From Blastocatellia bacterium (GTDB taxonomy: Bacteria > Acidobacteriota > Blastocatellia > UBA7656): 13,778 nt of DNA. Below are positions 6,539 to 13,062 of the stretch, one piece after another. The translations under genes and the position numbers were made by a program. The notes below the pieces were generated by a model that saw only the letters and a program-made list of their open reading frames with translations, searched no databases and had not been told where the DNA came from. Each line of letters begins with the position of its first letter. Position 1 is the stretch's first letter. The stretch is taken from NCBI GenBank assembly GCA_022615215.1, contig JAKEHD010000241.1, positions 1-13,778 on the forward strand, written 5' to 3'.

Positions 6539-8686
6539 ATGGTCAACGCACGGGTCTGTTTCCTTCTCGCCGTCTCATTATGGACTGGCCAATCAGCCAG
6601 CGCATCCAAGCAAACTCAGAAGCCGAAAGAGGACGATCAACAGTTGCGCCTCAAGGCGGACCTCCTCGAAGTGCGCGCCGTCGTCACCGACAAGAGCGGG
6701 CGCATAATCGATGACCTCAAGAAAGAGGACTTCGAGCTTTTAGACAAGGGCAAGCCTCAGGAGATAAGTTTCTTCTCCCTGGAGCGCACAGGCGGCAGAG
6801 ATACGGTCAGAAAGGCCCCCGATTCTGACAAAATCGTCCCTCCCGGTGTGAGCGAACCGGCAGCCAAAGAGCCGGGAGCGCGCACGGTTGTACTGTTTGT
6901 AGACACGCTGCATCTTTCGCTATCGAGTCTGGGGCTTGTAAGAAAGGCATTGCATCGCTTCGTAGACGAAGAGATGACGAACCGTGACCATGTACTGCTG
7001 ATGACGAGCACGGGGATGCTGGGGGTGCTGGAACAGTTCACGCAAGACCGCAAGATACTGCGGTATGCGATAAACAAGATCACTCCCTGGAAATCACAGC
7101 AAGAGAGCCTCTTTACGCCCTACCTGGCGGCGATGGTGAAGAAGCGACTCCCGGATGCTTTTGGCGTCGCCGTCGAAGTATTGAAGCAGGAAGACCCTTC
7201 TCTGGCGTTCGCTCCTCCGGCGTTCTTGAGACATATCGTGGAACAGAAAGCGAGCGAAGTCCTTATTAACGAAACTTACCGCAGGAAGGATGTGCTATCG
7301 TCCCTTAAAGCCATCGTAGAGCGGCTCGCCCGTATGCCGGGCCAGCGGCTCCTGTTCTTCATGTCTGACGGGTTCTCGTTGAGAGATCAGGGCGGCGAAG
7401 TCGATGGCAGCGATATGCGGCGTGCCATCAATTATGCGGTTCGCTCAGGCGTCGTGATCTATTCTTTATATGCAAAAGGATTGGTCCCGCCACCCTTGTT
7501 CAGCGCCTCTATGCGCGTGGGAGTGAGCGGCGCATTGGGCGGACGACTTATGAGCTTTTCGTCGGATGGAGAAAAAGACGATCAGGACGGGATGAACGCG
7601 CTGGCGGCAGATACGGGCGGCCAGCCCTTTTTCAGAACTAATGATTTGGGCGGAGCGATCCAAAAAGCGATTGAGAGCAACCGCGTATACTACACGCTCG
7701 CCTATTACCCGCCCGACTTCAAGGATGATAAGAAGTTCCGCTCCATCATCGTGCGTGTGAAAGGCCACCCCGAATATCAGGTCCGCGCGCAGAGGGGCTA
7801 CCTCCCCGTAGATCTGGAAAAAGAGGAGAAAGACATCTTCGGCAACACCCCGCAGGGCAAGCTCTTCAGGGCCATAGCCTCGCCCCTTCTGACCACCGAC
7901 ATTGGCATTATGGCTTCGGCCTATTACCTTGAGACAGGGAGCGACAACGCTCAGGTCTCGCTTCGCGTACACATTGATGGGGACGATTTCGAATACATCG
8001 AGCAAAACGGACGCCATCGGCTGGAACTCGAAGTGGCAACGGTCGTCTACGACCGAACCGGCAAGGCAATAGATACGCATTCGGATGATGTGCGCGGAGA
8101 GTTGCTTCCCGAAAGATTCGAGATAGCCAGGCAGACCGGTTACAACTACAGCAGGCGATTGACCCTGAAGCCCGGTCTCTATCACATAAGAGTCGGGGTG
8201 CGCGAGGCCGAAAGCGAGCGCGTAGGCACGGCGAAGGCATGGGTAGATGTCCCCAAGCCGGACAAAAACAGGCTTATGATGAGCGATATTCTGCTTGCCG
8301 AGCCTACAACCGCAGACCTGCCCGCGTCGGGAGCAGCCGCAAGCAAAGGTCTTCTGGTTGCGAGGCAGGAGGGAGGCATCAAGTTCTACAAGGTGGGCAG
8401 CACGCTGATCTATTATCTGATGGCCTACAACGCGGCTTCGAAGAAGAGCGCAGAGTCGGACGTGCTGATCCAATCGGAAATACTTCACAGCGACCGTGTG
8501 ATCTATCAGAGCGAATGGCACCCGCTCGACTCTCGCCTGATGGGAAGAGATAAAAAGGGGGTCGAGATAGGGGGCCAGATAAAGCTCGCCATTGCGCCTG
8601 GAATATATGAATTGCGAATAACCCTGAAGGATGAAAAAGCGAAGCGTAGCGCGCAGAAATCCATACCCTTCGGAATCGAGCCTTAG
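6539..8686 (+). CDS. Secreted VWFA-related protein (acidobacterial family)
   Basis: A 715-residue exported protein. It has a signal peptide (about 1-22, cleavage near SASA), and an N-terminal domain that reads ADLLEVRAVVTDKSGRII...KEDFELLDKGKPQEISFFS, the hallmark opening of the VWFA-related family expanded in Acidobacteriota. A von Willebrand A domain follows (about 114-395) with VVLFVDTLHLS (Asp122), LLFFMSDGF, and closing GGQPFF and VYYTLAYYP motifs. The first metal motif reads D-x-x-x-x-S rather than DxSxS, so metal-dependent adhesion may be altered or lost. The C-terminal half (about 430-715) is beta-rich and resembles no enzyme I know. GGAGG lies 8 bases before the ATG. A promoter is likely at 6427, and a hairpin follows at 8723-8766. 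Ligand and role are unknown. Proteins of this type are thought to act in surface binding or protein-protein contact. Confidence 0.88.
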   Translation: MVNARVCFLLAVSLWTGQSASASKQTQKPKEDDQQLRLKADLLEVRAVVTDKSGRIIDDLKKEDFELLDKGKPQEISFFSLERTGGRDTVRKAPDSDKIVPPGVSEPAAKEPGARTVVLFVDTLHLSLSSLGLVRKALHRFVDEEMTNRDHVLLMTSTGMLGVLEQFTQDRKILRYAINKITPWKSQQESLFTPYLAAMVKKRLPDAFGVAVEVLKQEDPSLAFAPPAFLRHIVEQKASEVLINETYRRKDVLSSLKAIVERLARMPGQRLLFFMSDGFSLRDQGGEVDGSDMRRAINYAVRSGVVIYSLYAKGLVPPPLFSASMRVGVSGALGGRLMSFSSDGEKDDQDGMNALAADTGGQPFFRTNDLGGAIQKAIESNRVYYTLAYYPPDFKDDKKFRSIIVRVKGHPEYQVRAQRGYLPVDLEKEEKDIFGNTPQGKLFRAIASPLLTTDIGIMASAYYLETGSDNAQVSLRVHIDGDDFEYIEQNGRHRLELEVATVVYDRTGKAIDTHSDDVRGELLPERFEIARQTGYNYSRRLTLKPGLYHIRVGVREAESERVGTAKAWVDVPKPDKNRLMMSDILLAEPTTADLPASGAAASKGLLVARQEGGIKFYKVGSTLIYYLMAYNAASKKSAESDVLIQSEILHSDRVIYQSEWHPLDSRLMGRDKKGVEIGGQIKLAIAPGIYELRITLKDEKAKRSAQKSIPFGIEP

Positions 8687-8722
8687 CCCTACGGTGTAAT
8701 ACTTCAAAGAAGCCATTTAAAG

Positions 8723-8766
8723 CCGGACAGCAGGAAGCAGGCATCTACTGCCTGCTGCTCTGTCGG
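8723..8766 (+). terminator. Hairpin downstream of the VWFA-related gene
   Basis: The core is a perfect 8-base stem AGCAGGCA (8736-8743) / TGCCTGCT (8749-8756) with a 5-base loop, extended with bulges by CCGGACAG (8723-8730) against CTGTCGG (8760-8766). It begins 36 bases after the stop codon. There is no T-run, so it could be a weak or factor-assisted terminator or an mRNA 3'-end stabiliser. Confidence 0.5.
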
Positions 8767-8775
8767 TCTCAAGCG

Positions 8776-8804
8776 TTGAACCGACAGGCATTGAATGATA
8801 GAAT
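8776..8804 (+). promoter_or_regulatory. Promoter candidate for the zinc-ribbon membrane protein
   Basis: TTGAAC (8776-8781) and TAGAAT (8799-8804) are separated by exactly 17 bases. Transcription would start near 8811, about 44 bases before the ATG at 8855, which is preceded by GGGAGAA. Confidence 0.5.
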
Positions 8805-8854
8805 GGCACGGTATCAAAACAGCGCGCCTGCGTTGAACAGACAGGGAGAACATC

Positions 8855-9568
8855 ATGAAGACATGCCCGGTATGCAATGAATCTTTTGAAGACGACCTGA
8901 AATTCTGCGACCTGGACGGAACGCGGCTCACTCGCGCGGGGGTCTCAAGCCTCCGCGACCCGAACAGGTTATGGTCCATTCTCGGGGTAGGCTTGCTGCT
9001 CGGCGCGCTGCTCATCTCGGCAATTACGGTATTTTATCTGCCCAGAGCCAGCATATCCACGCTCGAAACCCCTACCGGGTCCGAAGCCGTTTCCAATCCG
9101 GGCGCAACCGAAGCTGCGTCGACTGCAAATGAACAATCGCCGCAGGGAACCCTGGTCGAGCCGCAAGTGATAGCGGAAGCTGCGCCGCCCGACGCAGCAA
9201 AAGAGAAGGCGGCAGCCCCTGTGACTGAAACCTCCCCTGACTCGGCAGACACAGCGAAATCGGCCGGAACCGACGGCACAGACGGAGAAACCGCAAAGAC
9301 CGCTCCAAAAACCGAAGAGCCGCCTGCGGCTGTCGCCGAACCGAAAAATACGACGCCGACCATAAAGACCGTCGGCGACACGAAATCTTCTGAAGCCGCA
9401 TCCAAACCCGCTCAACCGGCTGCCGAATCGAAGAAGGACGCAAAGTCAGATCCCTCGAAAGCAAAGACTCAAGAGAAAGACTCCGACAAAAAGAAGAAGG
9501 ACGACGAGAAAAAGAAGAAGGGCGGATTCTTCGGCGTGTTCAAAAAGATTTTCGGCAAAAAGGGCTGA
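8855..9568 (+). CDS. Zinc-ribbon-like single-pass membrane protein with basic tail
   Basis: A 237-residue protein of unknown function. The N-terminus CPVC...FCDLDG has three cysteines (4, 7, 18) with Asp21 where the fourth ligand of a zinc ribbon would be, a variant I recall as common in Acidobacteriota. A membrane helix follows (about 39-62). The rest is a low-complexity Ala/Thr/Pro/Glu/Lys stretch without fold, passing into a dense Lys/Asp run and ending in an amphipathic GGFFGVFKKIFGKKG. With the ribbon inside, the acidic/basic tail would be outside the membrane, where the last 15 residues could bind lipid or wall polymers. GGGAGAA lies 7 bases upstream of the ATG, and a promoter lies at 8776. 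The overall plan (ribbon, membrane helix, long disordered tail) parallels the SPOR protein at 2467, but no SPOR domain is present. Confidence 0.75.
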   Translation: MKTCPVCNESFEDDLKFCDLDGTRLTRAGVSSLRDPNRLWSILGVGLLLGALLISAITVFYLPRASISTLETPTGSEAVSNPGATEAASTANEQSPQGTLVEPQVIAEAAPPDAAKEKAAAPVTETSPDSADTAKSAGTDGTDGETAKTAPKTEEPPAAVAEPKNTTPTIKTVGDTKSSEAASKPAQPAAESKKDAKSDPSKAKTQEKDSDKKKKDDEKKKKGGFFGVFKKIFGKKG

Positions 9569-9576
9569 CGCCCGCA

Positions 9577-9655
9577 TCAGCCGTCAGCCCTCAGTCCTCA
9601 GCCATCAGGCGTCTGTCTTCAGTCTGATAGCTGATAGCTGATAGCTGATAGCTGA
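9577..9655. repeat. Inverted heptanucleotide repeat array (TCAG unit), copy B
   Basis: Seven 7-base units with TCAG (one TCTG) start at 9577, 9584, 9591, 9598, 9605, 9612 and 9619. They are followed at once by five CTGA units starting at 9624, 9631, 9638, 9645 and 9652. The right arm is nearly perfect tandem TAGCTGA. It belongs to the same repeat family as the array at 6303 and begins 8 bases after a stop codon. Its right end lies 21 bases before the next start codon. Confidence 0.87.
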
Positions 9656-9676
9656 TATCCACAGGGGTAACAATTC

Positions 9677-11146
9677 ATGCAGATGCCGCGCACCATCGGC
9701 GAACTGAAAGCCAGCCATTACAGCCAGGCGCGTCTCACCAAACGTTCGATCAAGGACGAGATGCGCGAGAACCTCATCGGAAAACTCGAACGCCGGGAGG
9801 CGATCTTTCCCGGCATAGTCGGCTACGATGATTCGGCCATACCTCAGATCGTAAACGCCATACTCTCGCGCCACAATCTTATACTCCTGGGGCTGCGCGG
9901 CCAGGCCAAAAGTCGCATACTGCGCGAGATGGTCGGCTTGCTCGACGAGTGGATGCCCGCAATCGCGGGGTGCGAGATAAACGACAATCCTTACTCGCCT
10001 ATATGCAAATCCTGCCGACTGACGCTCGCCGAGCATGGAGACGACACGCCCGTCACTTTCATATCCCGTGATATGAGATATGTGGAAAAACTCGCGACGC
10101 CCGACGTAACGATAGCCGACCTCATAGGCGATCTCGACCCCATCAAGGCGGCGCGCGGCGGCCATCTGCTCTCGGACGAACTGACCATTCATTACGGATT
10201 GCTCCCGCGAGCCAATCGCGGCATATTCGCTATAAACGAGTTGCCCGACCTTGCTGGCAAGGTACAGGTCGGTCTCTTCAACATCATGCAAGAGGGCGAC
10301 GTTCAGATCAAAGGCTATCCCATACGAATGCCCCTTGATGTGATGCTCGTCTTTTCGGCCAACCCCGAAGACTACACGGCGCGCGGCAAGATAATAACCC
10401 CGCTCAAAGACCGCATAGGCTCGGAGATACACACGCACTATCCCGCGACCCTCGAAGAAGGCATGGAGATAACCCGCCAGGAGGCATGGCTCGGACGTGA
10501 TTCTCAAAAGATTTATCTGCCCGACTTCATAATGCGCGCCGTCGAGCAGATAGCCTTCGAGGCACGCAAAGACCAGCGCGTAGACAAACGTTCGGGCGTG
10601 AGCCAGCGCCTGCCTATCTCTGTGATTGAGAACGTCTTATCGAACGCCGAGCGCCGTCGCCTCGCAACCGGAGAAGAGACGGTCGTGCCGCGCATAAGCG
10701 ACATATACGCCGCGCTGCCTTCGATCACAGGCAAGCTCGAATTGGAATACGAGGGCGAGCAGCGCGGCGCGACCGCAGTGGCCCGCGACATTATAAGGGC
10801 CGCTGTATGCAAGACCTTCGAAGAGTATTTCGATCACATAGATTGTTCGGCCATAGTCTCGTGGTTCGACGATGGCGGCACCCTGCGAGTGAGTGACAGC
10901 GACAGCGCGGACCTCTGCCTCAAGGGTTTCCGTAGAGTAGGGGGATTATTGAACGCCGCCGCCGAGTCGGGCCTTGCGAGCAAGTCTCAACCGGCCGTTA
11001 TGGTCGCCGTGTGCGAGTTGTTATTAGAAGGGCTGCACGCACAGAAGAAGATCAGCCGCAGCGACGAGCGCGGATACACGGCGGCAAAACGCGAGCCTCG
11101 CCGTCAGGAATATGAGAGCTTCAATCGTTCGCGAAGAATAAACTGA
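9677..11146 (+). CDS. MoxR/Mg-chelatase subunit I-like AAA+ ATPase
   Basis: A 489-residue AAA+ ATPase of the chelatase/MoxR clade, whose members work with VWA partner proteins to insert metals or remodel complexes. Walker A is GLRGQAKSR (72-80, Lys78). Walker B reads GIFAINELPDL (182-192), with Asn in place of the usual Asp before Glu188. Sensor 1 is VFSANPEDYT (225-234), and LKDRIGS (243-249) carries the probable arginine finger. An insertion between Walker A and B holds Cys99, Cys110 and Cys113, a possible metal site. The C-terminal part (about 280-489) is helical. AGGGG lies about 9 bases before ATG 9677. Its VWA partner is encoded two genes on (11714), with an encapsulated ferritin between them, which points to a metal-handling job. 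I recall the same variant Walker motifs in chelatase-like proteins of other phyla, so they are probably normal for this subfamily. Confidence 0.82.
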   Translation: MQMPRTIGELKASHYSQARLTKRSIKDEMRENLIGKLERREAIFPGIVGYDDSAIPQIVNAILSRHNLILLGLRGQAKSRILREMVGLLDEWMPAIAGCEINDNPYSPICKSCRLTLAEHGDDTPVTFISRDMRYVEKLATPDVTIADLIGDLDPIKAARGGHLLSDELTIHYGLLPRANRGIFAINELPDLAGKVQVGLFNIMQEGDVQIKGYPIRMPLDVMLVFSANPEDYTARGKIITPLKDRIGSEIHTHYPATLEEGMEITRQEAWLGRDSQKIYLPDFIMRAVEQIAFEARKDQRVDKRSGVSQRLPISVIENVLSNAERRRLATGEETVVPRISDIYAALPSITGKLELEYEGEQRGATAVARDIIRAAVCKTFEEYFDHIDCSAIVSWFDDGGTLRVSDSDSADLCLKGFRRVGGLLNAAAESGLASKSQPAVMVAVCELLLEGLHAQKKISRSDERGYTAAKREPRRQEYESFNRSRRIN

Positions 11147-11169
11147 GGCGGATGCAGGGGCGTTTTGAA

Positions 11170-11245
11170 GGATGAGGGATGAAGGATGAAGGATGAATCG
11201 ACACCTTCACAACTACTTTCATCCTTCATCCTTCCACCTTCATCC
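11170..11245. repeat. Inverted heptanucleotide repeat array (GGATGAA unit), copy C
   Basis: Four tandem GGATGAA units (first GGATGAG) at 11170, 11177, 11184 and 11191, a 20-base spacer, then four inverted units TTCATCC (third TTCCACC) at 11218, 11225, 11232 and 11239. The build matches the two TCAG arrays but the unit sequence is different. It lies in the gap between the ATPase gene and the ferritin gene and could form a 28-pair near-perfect hairpin. Confidence 0.88.
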
Positions 11246-11330
11246 TTTCCGAATCGCTCCCTTGCTTGGTTCTCTGCTGTCTGATGGCTGGACCGGTACT
11301 TGATACCAGAAGAAGAAAGGATTCGAAAAG

Positions 11331-11717
11331 ATGCCGATAGCCTGGCACGCGCCTTACGAGATGTTGAAGCCTGAAACCCGTGACATGGCACGGGCCATCC
11401 ATTCACTTATGGAAGAACTCGAAGCGATGGACTGGTACTCTCAGCGCATGGACGTAACCGATGACGACGAGTTGCGCCGCATCCTCGGCCACCATGCCGA
11501 AGAAGAGAAAGAACACGCAGCCATGCTCCTGGAATGGATTCGCCGCCGCGACCCCGAATGGGACCGGCATCTGCGCACATATCTCTTCACATCAGGCGAC
11601 CTGCTCGAAGTCGAAGAGCGAGACCATTCGCAAGCCGCCACATCGAAGCCTTCAAGCCCTGTGCCGGAAGAGGCACGCCACAATTTCACAGTCGGCAGCC
11701 TGCGTCCCAAGAGATGA
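11331..11717 (+). CDS. Encapsulated ferritin with encapsulin cargo-loading peptide
   Basis: A 128-residue encapsulated ferritin (EncFtn), a two-helix ferritin-like ferroxidase that assembles as an open ring and oxidises Fe(II) for mineral storage inside an encapsulin shell. The iron-site residues match the family: Glu29, Trp35, Tyr36, Glu59 and His62, in SLMEELEAMDWY and EEEKEHA, the same spacing as Glu32/Trp38/Tyr39/Glu62/His65 of the Rhodospirillum rubrum protein. Residues 95-117 are a flexible linker. The C-terminus FTVGSLRPKR is a clear encapsulin-targeting peptide. AAAGGA lies 9 bases before the ATG. The stop overlaps the next start (ATGA), so the gene is co-translated with a VWA protein. 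The usual encapsulin shell gene is not adjacent and not in the window. The family and cargo peptide calls are strong. Confidence 0.93.
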   Translation: MPIAWHAPYEMLKPETRDMARAIHSLMEELEAMDWYSQRMDVTDDDELRRILGHHAEEEKEHAAMLLEWIRRRDPEWDRHLRTYLFTSGDLLEVEERDHSQAATSKPSSPVPEEARHNFTVGSLRPKR

Positions 11718-12976
11718 AATTCACGAAGTATTCAAAATGGGAAGGCGCGGATTGGGAGTCGTTCAGCCTTGAAGACCTGCTCGACCGGCTGGCCGAGTTT
11801 CTGCTCCAGAGCGGCTATCAAAATTATTACTCTCCCTACTGGGGCGACGGCGACCAATCGCTTGATGCGCTTCGTGAAGCCATAATGCGCGCGCTCCTCG
11901 AAGAAGGCTTGCTCTCGGACGAAGAGATAGAACACCTCACGGATGAAAACGGCAACCTGAACGCGGAGGCGATGTCTCAATTGCTCGACCGCCTGATCGA
12001 GCGCCTGATTGAAGAAGGTTATATCACGATCAACGAAGAGCCTTCGAATCTTCAACAAGAGACCGGCCTTGCGCGCGAAGGCAGGCGTGCGGGGCGCGGG
12101 GCGGAACGTAGTGTAAAATTCGAGCTTACAGACAAGGGACTGGATTTTCTCGGATTCAAGGCGCTCAAAGAGTTGATAGCCTCGCTAGGTAAATCCTCTT
12201 TCGGCCGCCACGATACGAATTATCTTTCGACGGGAGTTGAAGCTAACGAGCGTTCGCGTCCTTATGAATTCGGCGACACGTTGAACCTCGACGTGAGCGC
12301 CACGCTCAAATCGGCCATCGAGCGTGAGGGTCTCGGAGTCCCGCTGAATCTGGAATACTCGGACTTGATGGTGCATCAGACCGAGTATCAGAGTTCCTGC
12401 GCCACTGTACTTATGCTCGATTGCTCGCATTCGATGATACTCTACGGCGAGGATCGCTTCACACCTGCCAAGCGCGTGGCCCTCGCGCTCACACACCTGA
12501 TAAGAACGCAGTACCCCGGCGACAGCCTTCGCGTAGTGCTCTTTCATGATTCAGCCGAAGAGATACCGATTTCAGGGCTTGCGCGGGCGCAGGTCGGCCC
12601 TTATCACACGAATACCTGCGAAGGGCTGAGACTCGCGCGGCGCATCCTTATGTCTCAGCGAAAAGACATGCGGCAGATCGTGATGATAACCGACGGCAAA
12701 CCCTCTGCGCTCACGCTCGAAGACGGCCGGATATACAAGAACCCTATGGGGCTGGACCCGCAGATATTGCAAGAGACCTTCAAAGAAGTCGCCCTGTGCC
12801 GCCGCAGCGGGATAATGATAAACACCTTCATGCTTGCGGATGATTATTATCTCGTCGATTTCGTAAAAAAGGTGACAGAGATATGCCGGGGCAAAGCCTA
12901 CTTCACGACGACCATGACGCTCGGCCAATATATACTGATGGACTACCTGAGAAGGCGGACGAAGCTTGTGCATTGA
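11714..12976 (+). CDS. VWA protein, chelatase-D/CoxE-like, partner of the AAA+ ATPase
   Basis: A 420-residue cytoplasmic protein with an acidic, helical N-terminal half (about 17-160, many Glu/Leu), a middle segment, and a C-terminal von Willebrand A domain (about 228-412). The MIDAS metal site is complete: DCSHS (Asp236, Ser238, Ser240), Thr299 in HTNTCEG, and Asp327 in ITDGKPS. Such proteins pair with MoxR/chelatase-I ATPases, the VWA subunit gripping the client or metal complex while the ATPase supplies force. The start is ATG 11714, overlapping the ferritin stop by four bases. There is no good ribosome-binding site, so translation probably depends on coupling. The open frame extends upstream to 11534, but that part overlaps the ferritin gene in another frame and is not protein-like. 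The client is unknown, and the ferritin or its shell is the obvious candidate. Confidence 0.85.
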   Translation: MKFTKYSKWEGADWESFSLEDLLDRLAEFLLQSGYQNYYSPYWGDGDQSLDALREAIMRALLEEGLLSDEEIEHLTDENGNLNAEAMSQLLDRLIERLIEEGYITINEEPSNLQQETGLAREGRRAGRGAERSVKFELTDKGLDFLGFKALKELIASLGKSSFGRHDTNYLSTGVEANERSRPYEFGDTLNLDVSATLKSAIEREGLGVPLNLEYSDLMVHQTEYQSSCATVLMLDCSHSMILYGEDRFTPAKRVALALTHLIRTQYPGDSLRVVLFHDSAEEIPISGLARAQVGPYHTNTCEGLRLARRILMSQRKDMRQIVMITDGKPSALTLEDGRIYKNPMGLDPQILQETFKEVALCRRSGIMINTFMLADDYYLVDFVKKVTEICRGKAYFTTTMTLGQYILMDYLRRRTKLVH

Positions 12977-13015
12977 GCGGGTGTTTCATCAGGGCGTGAT
13001 ACTCCTGATAAAGAA

Positions 13016-13044
13016 TTGTAAGACAGAAAGACAGCGGTTATATT
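13016..13044 (+). promoter_or_regulatory. Promoter candidate for the exported protein
   Basis: TTGTAA (13016-13021) and TATATT (13039-13044) are 17 bases apart. The -35 box is the same as in the promoter at 2273. Transcription would start near 13051, only about 12 bases before the ATG at 13063, giving a very short leader. Confidence 0.5.
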
Positions 13045-13062
13045 CGATATCGGTGGTTAATA

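Noticed and set aside
7466..8716. Reverse-strand open frame of 416 codons opposite the VWFA-related gene
   Set aside because: It is a shadow of the real gene: composition is not protein-like and no motif is recognisable.
11534..11713. N-terminal extension of the VWA protein
   Set aside because: It would overlap the ferritin gene in another frame by 180 bases. The residues are shadow-like, and ATG 11714 gives the ATGA overlap.
9677..12976. Phage-defence system built on a MoxR-VWA pair
   Set aside because: There is no effector, sensor or nuclease in the group. The gene between the pair is a metabolic iron protein, so metal handling is the simpler reading.
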